Shown here piece after piece: positions 8,977 to 16,723 of a DNA stretch of 64,000 bases (position 1 is the first letter of the stretch; each line of letters starts with the position of its first letter). This stretch comes from CBDCGV01 sp965216955 (GTDB lineage Bacteria; Bacteroidota; Bacteroidia; Chitinophagales; JADIYW01), in NCBI GenBank assembly GCA_965216955.1, contig CBDCGV010000011.1:1-64000 (forward strand), read 5' to 3'. The notes beneath the pieces were generated by a model. The model ran no database searches. It saw only the letters and a program-made list of their open reading frames with translations, and was not told where the DNA came from. Made by a program: the position numbers and the translations under genes.

Positions 8977-9846
8977 TCATAGGCTATCATAGTCCAACCC
9001 CTTCATTATTTCATCAGATTTAATTTGTTGGTAATAGGCATACAATTTATCATCATTGACAAAAGAATATTTCCTAGATGCGTCGACATTCTGAATCACT
9101 GACCTAATCTGATCATCATCAATGTCTTTTAATTCTAAAAAAGCAACCAATTGTTTTAACCCTTCAAAGGGACGATCAATAAAATCCTCATATTTAAAAG
9201 CAAACATATTATCCCCAAATTCTTCTTCTAATGAAAATGCTTTTGTAACATATTCTCTCCATAAATCATATCCATCTGCAATATTTTTAATTCTAAAATT
9301 TTGATGGTACTTATGCGCAATCATAAAATAGCGTTTTAGCTTTTTCTTCCAAGAAATATCAAAAGCATTTCGTCTTTTAATATCCCTTTTCATATAGCTT
9401 GCAGCACAATCAATGGGATTTCTATAAATATGAATGATTTTTGCGTTCGGAAACAGTTCCTTCCAAAAATCAACAGTAAATGTATTTTTAGGCTCCTTCC
9501 ATCCCCAGCGAAAATCTACATCTCTAATGTCTTTATATTTTAAAGCATTACCCTTTCCTAAATAATTGTGTCTTTTAATACTCGACATATAATAATCTAG
9601 TCCATTTAACACAACCGTTCTACATTCAGGAGACATGTATTGTAAATTATGCGGATAATCTGGCTTTGAAATCCCAATGCGAAAGATCCAATAGTTTATT
9701 TTATAAAAATAGAGTGATTCATTATTATCATCTTTCTTATCACCAAAAAAAATTCCTAGTTCCTCCAAGAATTTTGTAATCATCGTAGTGCCTGATCTAT
9801 GCATACCTAAAATGATTACAGGCGGTACTTTGGCTTTCCTAAACAT
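8977..9846 (-). CDS. Sulfotransferase family protein (PAPS-dependent)
   Basis: 289 residues. The 5'-phosphosulfate loop GMHRSGTTMITKFLEELG (about 14-32) and the 3'-phosphate segment IIHIYRNPIDCAASYMKR (about 136-153) are both present, as in carbohydrate or tyrosine sulfotransferases using 3'-phosphoadenylyl sulfate. No signal peptide or membrane anchor is seen, so it is cytosolic. A lipid or glycan precursor acceptor seems likely, but this is inference. It is a single gene, convergent with pabB. The 91 bases upstream carry the first copy of the RAYT-associated palindrome. Confidence 0.82.
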   Translation of the reverse strand: MFRKAKVPPVIILGMHRSGTTMITKFLEELGIFFGDKKDDNNESLYFYKINYWIFRIGISKPDYPHNLQYMSPECRTVVLNGLDYYMSSIKRHNYLGKGNALKYKDIRDVDFRWGWKEPKNTFTVDFWKELFPNAKIIHIYRNPIDCAASYMKRDIKRRNAFDISWKKKLKRYFMIAHKYHQNFRIKNIADGYDLWREYVTKAFSLEEEFGDNMFAFKYEDFIDRPFEGLKQLVAFLELKDIDDDQIRSVIQNVDASRKYSFVNDDKLYAYYQQIKSDEIMKGLDYDSL

Positions 9847-9870
9847 AGTATAAAGATTAAAAAATAAAAC

Positions 9871-9885
9871 AACCTAACAGGTTAA
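9871..9885 (+). repeat. Upstream copy of the RAYT-associated short palindrome
   Basis: AACCTAACAGGTTAA. The arms AACCT and AGGTT are reverse complements around AAC, so a small hairpin can form. The same 15 bases recur exactly at 10413-10427, past the transposase gene, and their reverse complement occupies 10397-10411. The transposase gene at 9938-10408 is therefore bracketed by copies of one REP-like element. Confidence 0.75.
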
Positions 9886-9937
9886 AAATTATTGTACAAT
9901 TTTATGGAATTTAATAACAATTTCTCTCTTATATACT

Positions 9938-10408
9938 ATGAATGACGTTCAAAAGTTAGAGCCAGATTGTTTTTACCATATCTATAATAGAGCTGTTGGA
10001 AGTGAATTAATGTTTAAACAAAAAAGGGATTATGATATTTTCTTCGAAAAATTTTATCGCTATTTGGGAGATTTTGTTCATGTAAGTTGCTATTGCCTAA
10101 TACCCAATCACTTTCATTTGCTTATTAGAACCAAGGAAATTGACCCTGCGATATTAAAACTATATTTTAAAAGAGATTACAACTATGTTATTAATCAATC
10201 GTTTAGTAATTTTTTTAATAGTTACACCAAAACTTTTAACAACAAGAATAAAAGAAAGGGCAAATTATTTATGCTTCCATATAAACGAAAGCAAATCACA
10301 AGTGAACATCATCTACGCACTGTTATTAAGTACATCAATCAAAATCCGATACACCATGGATTAGTAGAAGATATTAGAGATTGGCCATATTCTTCGTTAA
10401 CCTGTTAG
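9938..10408 (+). CDS. REP-associated tyrosine transposase (RAYT, IS200-like Y1/HUH)
   Basis: 156 residues of the Y1_Tnp fold that nicks and joins single-stranded DNA at hairpins. Visible are the opening FYHIYNRAVG, the HUH metal motif in IPNHFHLLI (about 56-64), and YINQNPIHHGLV near 132-143, whose Tyr is the probable nucleophile. The chain stops at WPYSSLTC, whereas relatives usually run on for another 20-30 residues. The last three codons and the TAG stop lie inside the 31-base palindrome at 10397-10427, so the C-terminus looks cut off or rebuilt by the repeat. Single-domain RAYTs are typically domesticated or self-limited rather than IS-like. Whether this copy is active cannot be told. Confidence 0.85.
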   Translation: MNDVQKLEPDCFYHIYNRAVGSELMFKQKRDYDIFFEKFYRYLGDFVHVSCYCLIPNHFHLLIRTKEIDPAILKLYFKRDYNYVINQSFSNFFNSYTKTFNNKNKRKGKLFMLPYKRKQITSEHHLRTVIKYINQNPIHHGLVEDIRDWPYSSLTC

Positions 10409-10427
10409 GTTGAACCTAACAGGTTAA
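10397..10427. repeat. 31-base perfect palindrome shared by two convergent stop codons; likely bidirectional terminator
   Basis: The left arm TTAACCTGTTAGGTT (10397-10411), a single G, and the right arm AACCTAACAGGTTAA (10413-10427) are perfect reverse complements. Each arm is itself a small AACCT-AGGTT hairpin. The transposase stop TAG (10406-10408) is in the left arm and the rsgA stop (complement of 10424-10426) is in the right arm. The fold could end transcription from both sides, but there is no long T-run. The right arm is identical to the repeat at 9871-9885. Confidence 0.85.
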
Positions 10428-11362
10428 TTCCGCTCCCAATAATTAATTTCCTCTAAACTTTCTAAAATTGCCAAATAGTTGTTGTACCTCGAAATAGAAA
10501 TTTCGCCTTGTTCAACTGCCTCTAATATGGCACATGATGGCTCGTCTCTATGCATACAATTATTGAATTTACAATTACCCGTCAAAGGACGCATTTCAAT
10601 AAAATAACCTGAAAGTTCTTCTGGCTCAACATTAACTATTCCCAACTCTTTTATTCCAGGCGTATCAATAATGAAAGAACTTTCGGCAATGGCATGCATT
10701 TCCGCAAAAGTAGTAGTATGCATCCCTTTCTCAGATTTCCGAGATATTGTTGTTGTTTTAAGATTCAATTCTGGATTTAAAGCATTTGTCAAAGAAGATT
10801 TACCAACTCCTGAATATCCTGAAAACAAAGAAACCTTATCCCTCATTATTTCTCTCAATGCATTAATCCCCTCTCCAGTAACAGTAGAAGTTAATAATAC
10901 ATCATAACCCAAAGAACTATAAATTTCAACGAGTTGCTCTAACTTTTTTTGAGCTTTTTTGTCCTTAATAATATCCTTTTTATTGACTACAATAATTGAT
11001 GGAATATGATAACTTTCTGTTGCGACCAAAAATCGATCTATAAACCCCAAAGGGGTCCTGGGTTTTAAAATAGATGTCACTAAAATTGCCAGATCTATAT
11101 TTGCAGCAATAATATGCTTATGAAATTTTTTTCGCGGAGATTGACGAACGATATAATTCTTTCTGTCATCTACCCTGCTTATTACTAATTCATTGGATTC
11201 TTTGTCACGTATCAATTCAACCAAATCTCCCACTGCTACCGGATTGGTAAGCTTCTCTCCTCCCAATCTCAGTTTCCCTCTCAATCTACTTTTTATCCTA
11301 TCACCATTATCTAAACGAATAGTGTACCAACTCCCCGTAGTTTGTAACACAAGTCCCTTCAT
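10424..11362 (-). CDS. rsgA: Ribosome small-subunit-dependent GTPase A
   Basis: Circularly permuted GTPase that checks late 30S subunit maturation. In 312 residues the order is an N-terminal OB fold (about 1-80), G4 VVNKKDI (about 120), the P-loop GYSGVGKSSLTNAL (about 180), G3 IIDTPGIKELG (about 225), and a C-terminal zinc site CKFNNCMHRDEPSC. This G4-G1-G3 order is the family hallmark. It starts seven bases after the stop of the GGGP-synthase-like gene, so the two form an operon. Its TAA stop lies in the palindrome at 10397-10427, so arrival of that element may have reset the C-terminus by a few residues. Confidence 0.95.
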   Translation of the reverse strand: MKGLVLQTTGSWYTIRLDNGDRIKSRLRGKLRLGGEKLTNPVAVGDLVELIRDKESNELVISRVDDRKNYIVRQSPRKKFHKHIIAANIDLAILVTSILKPRTPLGFIDRFLVATESYHIPSIIVVNKKDIIKDKKAQKKLEQLVEIYSSLGYDVLLTSTVTGEGINALREIMRDKVSLFSGYSGVGKSSLTNALNPELNLKTTTISRKSEKGMHTTTFAEMHAIAESSFIIDTPGIKELGIVNVEPEELSGYFIEMRPLTGNCKFNNCMHRDEPSCAILEAVEQGEISISRYNNYLAILESLEEINYWERN

Positions 11363-11369
11363 CTATCTC

Positions 11370-12101
11370 CTACGTATTATGTATTGCTTTTGAAATTTCT
11401 TTAACCGCCTCATAGTTGGTCTCAAAAGCTGTTCCAACAACAATAATATCCGCCCCTGCATTCGCAACCTTTAAAGCCACTTCACTTGTTTTAATCCCTC
11501 CTCCAACAATAACAGGAACAGTCGTTATGTTCTTAACCGCCTTAATTATTTCCATCGGCACATAAGTTTGCGCACCGCTTCCTGCTTCAAGATAAATATT
11601 TCTGAGACCTAATTGCTCCCCTGCTAAAGCCGTAGTAGCAGCAATCCCAAATTTATCTCTTGGAATTGGGCTCGTATTACTCATATACTCCACTGAAGTA
11701 CTTTTCCCCCCATCAATTAACAAATAACCCGTTGGAAGAATTTCTATATCACTTTTTTTAATCGCCTGTGCAGCCCGGACATGTTGACCAATTAAAAACT
11801 CGGCGTTCCTTCCAGATAATAAACTTAACAGCAATATTCCATTTGCTTGATCACTTACTTGCGAAGATTCACCTGGAAAAATAACTATAGGAATATCAGT
11901 TGTCTCCTTTAATTCTAGAATGGTTTGATCAAAATTTCCATTCATAATCAAACTCCCCCCAACAAAAATAACATCTGCGTTTATGTGCTCGATCTTAGTA
12001 GCTAGTAGCCTAACATTATCAATTTTATCAGGATCAATTAAAAGCGCCAAAAGCGTTTTATTGGTCTTTCGAGCATTATTAAAGCGTATTTGTATATCCA
12101 T
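11370..12101 (-). CDS. Geranylgeranylglyceryl phosphate synthase family protein (PcrB/GGGPS-like)
   Basis: A TIM-barrel prenyltransferase that joins a polyprenyl diphosphate to glycerol-1-phosphate. Motifs include LLIDPDKID near the N-terminus, VGGSLIMNG, IVIFPGESSQVS, LLSLLSGRN, GYLLIDGGKSTSVEYMSN, YLEAGSGAQTYVP and VGGGIKTSEVA, covering the phosphate-binding loops. Group II enzymes of this kind are known from Bacteroidota, where the final lipid is poorly understood. I start at the ATG (12099-12101 on the complement); a TTG three codons upstream (12110) is possible. It is followed after seven bases by rsgA. No glycerol-1-phosphate dehydrogenase lies in the window. Confidence 0.87.
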   Translation of the reverse strand: MDIQIRFNNARKTNKTLLALLIDPDKIDNVRLLATKIEHINADVIFVGGSLIMNGNFDQTILELKETTDIPIVIFPGESSQVSDQANGILLLSLLSGRNAEFLIGQHVRAAQAIKKSDIEILPTGYLLIDGGKSTSVEYMSNTSPIPRDKFGIAATTALAGEQLGLRNIYLEAGSGAQTYVPMEIIKAVKNITTVPVIVGGGIKTSEVALKVANAGADIIVVGTAFETNYEAVKEISKAIHNT

Positions 12102-12182
12102 TCTTCGCAAAGTAATAAGATTATCACAATAACAACAAAACTTTTGTTTCGCTTTATTTATATAATTTCGTGCAATTCTATT

Positions 12183-12686
12183 ATGAAAAAAACAAATAGA
12201 GCTATATTATTTCAATCTGAATTACTTTGGGCAGTTTTAATAATTGGGCTAATTATAATCACCATTATACCTATTTATTCCTTTACAGATATTTCTGTTC
12301 AGCTATATATAGCAATGTTTATTGCACTTGGCGTTTCTTTTTTTAAGCTGATTGTTTTTTTGAGGCAGTTACCATATATGAAATCATTTTGGGTAAAAAT
12401 GACTTTTTTAGTGCTCAATATCCCTTTGTTTTTTTTCATTTTGAAAAGCTATAATTGGCTCACTAATGAAATAGAGTTATACACCTATAGTGGCCTACCT
12501 CATGGAGCTTCGGTTTTTAAAGAAGGTATGGGCTACGATACATTTAGGTATTTAAACAGTTTAATTTTAATGAGTGGAATTGCTGCTTTAATTATGATAG
12601 GCGTTCTGCAATTTAGAATTGCTTTTACCGTATTTAAATACAAGGAAGTTCCATTTATAAATAACGCAGACACAAAAAGTATATGA
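12183..12686 (+). CDS. Four-helix inner-membrane protein of unknown function
   Basis: 167 residues from ATG at 12183. The open frame extends upstream to 12090, but that part overlaps the promoter region and the start of the divergent gene and looks non-coding. Four hydrophobic spans are evident, near LLWAVLIIGLIIITIIPIY, LYIAMFIALGVSFFKLIVF, MTFLVLNIPLFFFIL and LILMSGIAALIMIGVLQF. I do not recognise a family. Its stop overlaps the start of the following lipoprotein gene (ATGA), so the two are translationally coupled and probably act together at the envelope. Confidence 0.62.
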   Translation: MKKTNRAILFQSELLWAVLIIGLIIITIIPIYSFTDISVQLYIAMFIALGVSFFKLIVFLRQLPYMKSFWVKMTFLVLNIPLFFFILKSYNWLTNEIELYTYSGLPHGASVFKEGMGYDTFRYLNSLILMSGIAALIMIGVLQFRIAFTVFKYKEVPFINNADTKSI

Positions 12687-13411
12687 GATTTTTAAAGATA
12701 TTAGTAATTGCTAGTTTTGTTCTTCTTGTTTCCTCCTGTGGAAAGTGTAAAAAATGTAAAGGATACAATGATCACATCATTATACTCAATGGTATAATTA
12801 CAAGTTTTGATGTACAAATTTCTGGTAACGTTTTTATTGGAGAAGATACTATTGGGACACAAGCTATTTGGGCAAGAGGTCCTGAGGGACATGCAGAAAT
12901 AATCAATAGAGGCGTTGAAGATGGTCACTGGAATATCTTTTTTGAAGATTGTATGCGCGATGGATGTATGGATATTGACCTCTTTATCCTAGTTGATGAC
13001 CTTGATAGAATTCAAGATATTACAGTAAGCGAAAATGCACGTGTTTATTCGGATGATGTTCGACTAGATGTAGAGCGTATGCATTTTGATCTAAATAGTT
13101 CTGGATCTATTGACTTCCCTAATTTAAGAGCAGATAGCTTAATCGTTTCCTTATCAGGAAGTGGAAATATTAATATAGATGGTAGTGGAAGCAATCTAAA
13201 AGTTAATCATTCAGGTTCTGGGGATGTGCAACTTTTTGATTTTCCTGTAAGTAATGCAAATGTGAACTCAAGTGGTGCGGGCAGCAGTTTTGTAAAAGCT
13301 TCAAGTCAATTGAATATTGATCTTTCAGGAAGTGGCAATGTTCATTACCTTGGTGCTGCAGATACAACGATAAATAATACCGGCACTGGTCAAGTGATTG
13401 ATGAGAATTAA
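12683..13411 (+). CDS. Lipoprotein with DUF2807 (GIN-type beta-solenoid) domain
   Basis: 242 residues. The signal peptide ends in a lipobox (LLVSSCGK), so Cys20 is likely lipidated; it is followed by a Cys- and Lys-rich CGKCKKCKG patch. The second half carries regularly spaced S-G-S-G turns (LSGSGNINIDGSGSN, NHSGSGDVQLFD, SSGAGSSF, LSGSGNVHYLG, NTGTGQV), the mark of the DUF2807 head domain common in Bacteroidota and thought to form a right-handed beta-helix. The role is unknown; adhesion or a scaffold is often suggested. Its ATG overlaps the TGA of the upstream membrane-protein gene. Confidence 0.8.
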   Translation: MRFLKILVIASFVLLVSSCGKCKKCKGYNDHIIILNGIITSFDVQISGNVFIGEDTIGTQAIWARGPEGHAEIINRGVEDGHWNIFFEDCMRDGCMDIDLFILVDDLDRIQDITVSENARVYSDDVRLDVERMHFDLNSSGSIDFPNLRADSLIVSLSGSGNINIDGSGSNLKVNHSGSGDVQLFDFPVSNANVNSSGAGSSFVKASSQLNIDLSGSGNVHYLGAADTTINNTGTGQVIDEN

Positions 13412-13449
13412 ACAAAGTTTATCAATGCCATTTTTATAACCCTTACTTA

Positions 13450-14754
13450 TCAAAGATTAACGACCTCTACCAAATTCTTGTTTTTTAGAAGATACCTAAC
13501 AATGATTTTCTTTGCATCTTCATTATCATAGGCCGGCTTTACACAACTTATTAATGTCTCGACATCCTCCTTATCTTTGATTGAGGTAAAGCCATATCCT
13601 TTATATCTTTTGTTTTCAACTTGAACTACGCAAATTTCTTCTTTACTTCTCCCCGAATGCAACATCAAAAAACTATTCTGAGGATAACGATATTTTTTAA
13701 GTGCCTTATCAACCAAACGATTATAATCTTCTACACTTAGCACCTTTTTAAAAACAGGTGTAATCCCATTTTTCAACTGCCAGCTTTCTACCGATTGTTG
13801 TCCTCTAACTTTACTTGTAAATTTCATTACTTGTCTTTTTTCAGGATTCAAAAGTTCTATTCTCATTCTATAGTAACCTCCATTATCCGTATCAAGTGTA
13901 AGGCCATAACGGTATTTTTTTCGCTTTGAAACTCGATTAAACTTCGGCATGTACCTTTTAATTTCATTAGATTCTAAAAGAAGCGCTGCCAGTTCATTCC
14001 CTGTCGTTTCATAATTGATATCACAAATTTCTTCTTTCATTTTAATGGCCGTTTTTCGAGTAATATCCCCAGAAAAATGAGATAGGACTCGACCACGAAT
14101 ACTATTACTTTTTCCAACATAAATAATTTGCTTCTTCGCATTTAAGAAATAATAAACCCCTGGCTCCTCTGGTAATTCATTAATTACTGATCGTTGAATA
14201 TTTGCCGGCAATGTATATTGAGATAACTCATCCTTTACCAATTGTTCTATCAATTTGCCTTTATCATTAAATACTAAGCGTTCAAATAAAATAGCTGTTG
14301 CAGCAGCATCACCAAAAGCCCTATGTCTGAAACTTATTTCAATATCTAATTCGCTACAAAGTCTTCCCAAAGAATAAGAAGAAAATCCAGGAAATATTTT
14401 CCTGCTTAATTTTACGGTACATAACTGTTTCTTCCTGAATTTTAAACCCAAGTTTCTAAACTCTCCTCTTAACATTCCATAGTCAAACCTTGCATTGTGT
14501 GCCACCAGTATTTTGCCTTCCATCAATTCCATAATTTTATGTGCAACATCTTCGAAAAGAGGCGCATTTTGAACCATATCATCTGAGATTCCAGTTAAGG
14601 CTGTAATAAATGGAGGTATGGGTTTTTGAGGGTTTATTAAGGACACAAATTCTTCTATAACTTTTTTGCCATTATGGATAAGAATGGCAATTTCGGTAAT
14701 GCGGTCATTACCATAGCTTCCTCCTGTGGTTTCTACATCAACAATAGCAAACAT
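13450..14754 (-). CDS. DEDDh exonuclease fused to a GIY-YIG (UvrC N-terminal-like) nuclease
   Basis: 434 residues. Residues 1-175 are a DnaQ-type 3'-5' exonuclease: DVETTGG with Asp6 and Glu8, AHNARFDYGML, and HRAFGDAAA with the His and final Asp of the DEDDh set. Residues about 195-280 are a GIY-YIG module (LPEEPGVYYFLN, IIYVGKSNSIRGRVLSHF, with Glu in LLLESNEIK) as in UvrC and Cho. The C-terminal 150 residues are unassigned. This fusion is a recurring Bacteroidota protein, usually annotated as DNA polymerase III epsilon-like. A role in nucleotide excision or damage processing is likely but not shown. It is a single gene, divergent from the secreted unknown at 14814. Confidence 0.9.
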   Translation of the reverse strand: MFAIVDVETTGGSYGNDRITEIAILIHNGKKVIEEFVSLINPQKPIPPFITALTGISDDMVQNAPLFEDVAHKIMELMEGKILVAHNARFDYGMLRGEFRNLGLKFRKKQLCTVKLSRKIFPGFSSYSLGRLCSELDIEISFRHRAFGDAAATAILFERLVFNDKGKLIEQLVKDELSQYTLPANIQRSVINELPEEPGVYYFLNAKKQIIYVGKSNSIRGRVLSHFSGDITRKTAIKMKEEICDINYETTGNELAALLLESNEIKRYMPKFNRVSKRKKYRYGLTLDTDNGGYYRMRIELLNPEKRQVMKFTSKVRGQQSVESWQLKNGITPVFKKVLSVEDYNRLVDKALKKYRYPQNSFLMLHSGRSKEEICVVQVENKRYKGYGFTSIKDKEDVETLISCVKPAYDNEDAKKIIVRYLLKNKNLVEVVNL

Positions 14755-14792
14755 GGCATAAAATTAGTTGTTAAAATGCAACATTTTGGAAC

Positions 14793-14800
14793 TATATTTG
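14793..14800 (+). promoter_or_regulatory. Bacteroidota -7 box upstream of the secreted unknown
   Basis: TATATTTG is a perfect TAnnTTTG match and lies 13 bases before the ATG at 14814, giving a very short leader. A TTG sits 22 bases upstream of it, slightly further than the usual 19-20. Confidence 0.45.
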
Positions 14801-14813
14801 GTTTATACAAAAT

Positions 14814-15944
14814 ATGAAGGCTAAAAGTCAAAAAATGTTCAAATTTAAAGACATCATTCTTTTCCTAGGAATAATCGTTTTGAATGTTCCCATGTTGGCC
14901 CAAGAAGACATCGCTGTTATTTGGCAAGGCTTTGAACATGCCTGGACATATAATCATAGACTTAACAGATTAGGAGACTATATAGATCAATCAGAATTTG
15001 ATGGATATCCTCATAGAGTGAAACATTTTCATACTGGTGCTACTGGATTAGGAAAAGACATTGCTTCTTTCCAAAGCTATTATTCAGTTGTTAAAGCAAA
15101 AGGTATTGGCGTACAATCAGGCGCCGTAGAATTCAAATTAACAGGCAAAGAAAACAAACTGGTTACCGATAAAATAACTGTTGAAATAAAAGCTGAAAAG
15201 GGCCTTCAAAATAAAGACAATGTAACAGCTCTTTTTAATGGATTTGATTTTATTTCTGAAGATGGAGCGGACAAACTTAAAATGTTTAAAGTAGATTTTT
15301 CTGATCCTATATATGACCCAACATCTCAAAAATTACAATTCGATATTCAGGTTTCAGTAATCTTAAATTGTGCCTCTTTAGAATGCCATCGTTTTAAGCA
15401 GAAATTTGATTACGATTTATCGATTCATTATTTACTTATTGCAGGGAACAATCAGTCTTTTCATGCGCAGGAAAAAACTTTTTTCAAGACATATGAGTGG
15501 GATAAAAAGGAACCCGTTGCCTATAAGCTTATTGACCAACAAGCTCAGGGTTTTGCAAATTTTCCAATTGCTACTTTAGGCTTTAAAAGCTTCACATTAG
15601 AAATGGATAGTGAGCATTGGTTAGTTGACTGGCATACTTCTCTCCACCCACAAAGCTATGATGCACGAAAAGGGAAATTATTTTACTCTTTAGACTTACT
15701 CTTTAGACAATGGAAACGCGATATGAAAAGGCTATCTCCTTTTAAAGGGCAATCTAGATTTTCAAAAAAGAAAGATGGATGGATTTACTTTGGAGGCTCT
15801 GTTGTGATGCTACAATTTAAAAACGGATGCCTAGAGCAAAAAGCAAGATTAGGGACAATCGAGTGGGATGGCATGAACAAAACACCTTATAATTATAAGG
15901 CCATTAACGTTGAGCGATTTAAAATTGAAAAAGGCTGCAGATAA
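14814..15944 (+). CDS. Secreted protein of unknown function
   Basis: 376 residues. A positively charged start and a hydrophobic stretch (IILFLGIIVLNVPMLAQ) make a signal peptide, cleaved near Ala-Gln. The mature part has no motif I recognise. It contains an early HAWTYNHRLNRLGDY segment, two Cys around residue 185 (LNCASLECHRF), and a conserved-looking GFKSFTLEMDSEHWLVDWHT stretch near 260. No T9SS sorting domain or transmembrane helix is seen, so periplasmic location is likely. A perfect -7 box lies just upstream, suggesting its own promoter. It is convergent with the TauE gene. Confidence 0.6.
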   Translation: MKAKSQKMFKFKDIILFLGIIVLNVPMLAQEDIAVIWQGFEHAWTYNHRLNRLGDYIDQSEFDGYPHRVKHFHTGATGLGKDIASFQSYYSVVKAKGIGVQSGAVEFKLTGKENKLVTDKITVEIKAEKGLQNKDNVTALFNGFDFISEDGADKLKMFKVDFSDPIYDPTSQKLQFDIQVSVILNCASLECHRFKQKFDYDLSIHYLLIAGNNQSFHAQEKTFFKTYEWDKKEPVAYKLIDQQAQGFANFPIATLGFKSFTLEMDSEHWLVDWHTSLHPQSYDARKGKLFYSLDLLFRQWKRDMKRLSPFKGQSRFSKKKDGWIYFGGSVVMLQFKNGCLEQKARLGTIEWDGMNKTPYNYKAINVERFKIEKGCR

Positions 15945-15953
15945 CGGGTTTCA

Positions 15954-16718
15954 TCAAGCAAAAAACAAGAACTTCCCAATAGCCACCAGCACCATTACTA
16001 TTAATAAATACCTTACATAAATATTGGCCTTTGGATTGACTGAAGCAAACTTAGCTGCAACATAGGCACCTATACTCTGACCAAACGCCAATAATAATCC
16101 AACCGACCAAACAACTTCTTTATTAATAATAAAAATCATTAGTGCAGGAATAGTAAAGCAAATAACGATAATTAGTTTAAACAGGTTAGAAGTTGCTAAA
16201 TCGTAACCTGAAAACAATACCAATGCCGACAATAAAAAAATACCGACACCTGCTTGAATGAATCCCCCATATACCCCTATTGCAAAAAAGATCAGAATGG
16301 ACAGAAGCGATCTTGCGTTGTTCTTAACCTCGGAAGCAGATTTTAGCCATTCTTTTGGCTTTGTAATTATGAGTCCTAGAATCATAATCATTAATAAACC
16401 AACTATAATGTTTAAAAGATGTTCATTTATAGAAACGGCAATTAGAGACCCCACAATCGCTCCAAAAAAGGCCGGAACAATTTGCCAAAAAATATTTCTA
16501 GGTAACCTATAGCCATTACGCAAAAATGTTTTCGCGCCAACTAAACTTTGAAGCATTACACCAATTCTATTGGTGCCATTGGCAACACTTGTTTCAAACC
16601 CCATAAAAACTAGTAGTGAAATGGTAATTACAGAGCCACTACCCGCCAGAGTATTAATTACACCGGCAAGAAAACCGGCAAGAATTGCTAAAATTAGAGA
16701 AAGCCCTTCAAGTTCCAA
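15954..16718 (-). CDS. Sulfite exporter TauE/SafE family membrane protein
   Basis: 254 residues with about eight hydrophobic helices. The N-terminal repeat LAGFLAGVINTLAGSGSVIT with TSVANGTNRIGV and the related mid-protein GVYGGFIQAGVGIFLL with YDLATSNLFK are the duplicated signature of the TauE/SafE (DUF81) transporters, which move sulfite, sulfoacetate or other organosulfur anions. The substrate here is unknown. The start is TTG at 16718. It begins five bases after the dnaN stop and is probably co-transcribed with it. Confidence 0.87.
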   Translation of the reverse strand: MELEGLSLILAILAGFLAGVINTLAGSGSVITISLLVFMGFETSVANGTNRIGVMLQSLVGAKTFLRNGYRLPRNIFWQIVPAFFGAIVGSLIAVSINEHLLNIIVGLLMIMILGLIITKPKEWLKSASEVKNNARSLLSILIFFAIGVYGGFIQAGVGIFLLSALVLFSGYDLATSNLFKLIIVICFTIPALMIFIINKEVVWSVGLLLAFGQSIGAYVAAKFASVNPKANIYVRYLLIVMVLVAIGKFLFFA

Positions 16719-16723
16719 AATGC

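Noticed and set aside
12090..12182. Extended N-terminus of the four-helix membrane protein
   Set aside because: The extra 31 residues overlap the start of the divergent gene and the promoter region; ATG 12183 gives a normal membrane-protein start.
16258..16512. Plus-strand open frame inside the TauE/SafE gene
   Set aside because: It is a shadow of the membrane-protein gene on the other strand with no start context.
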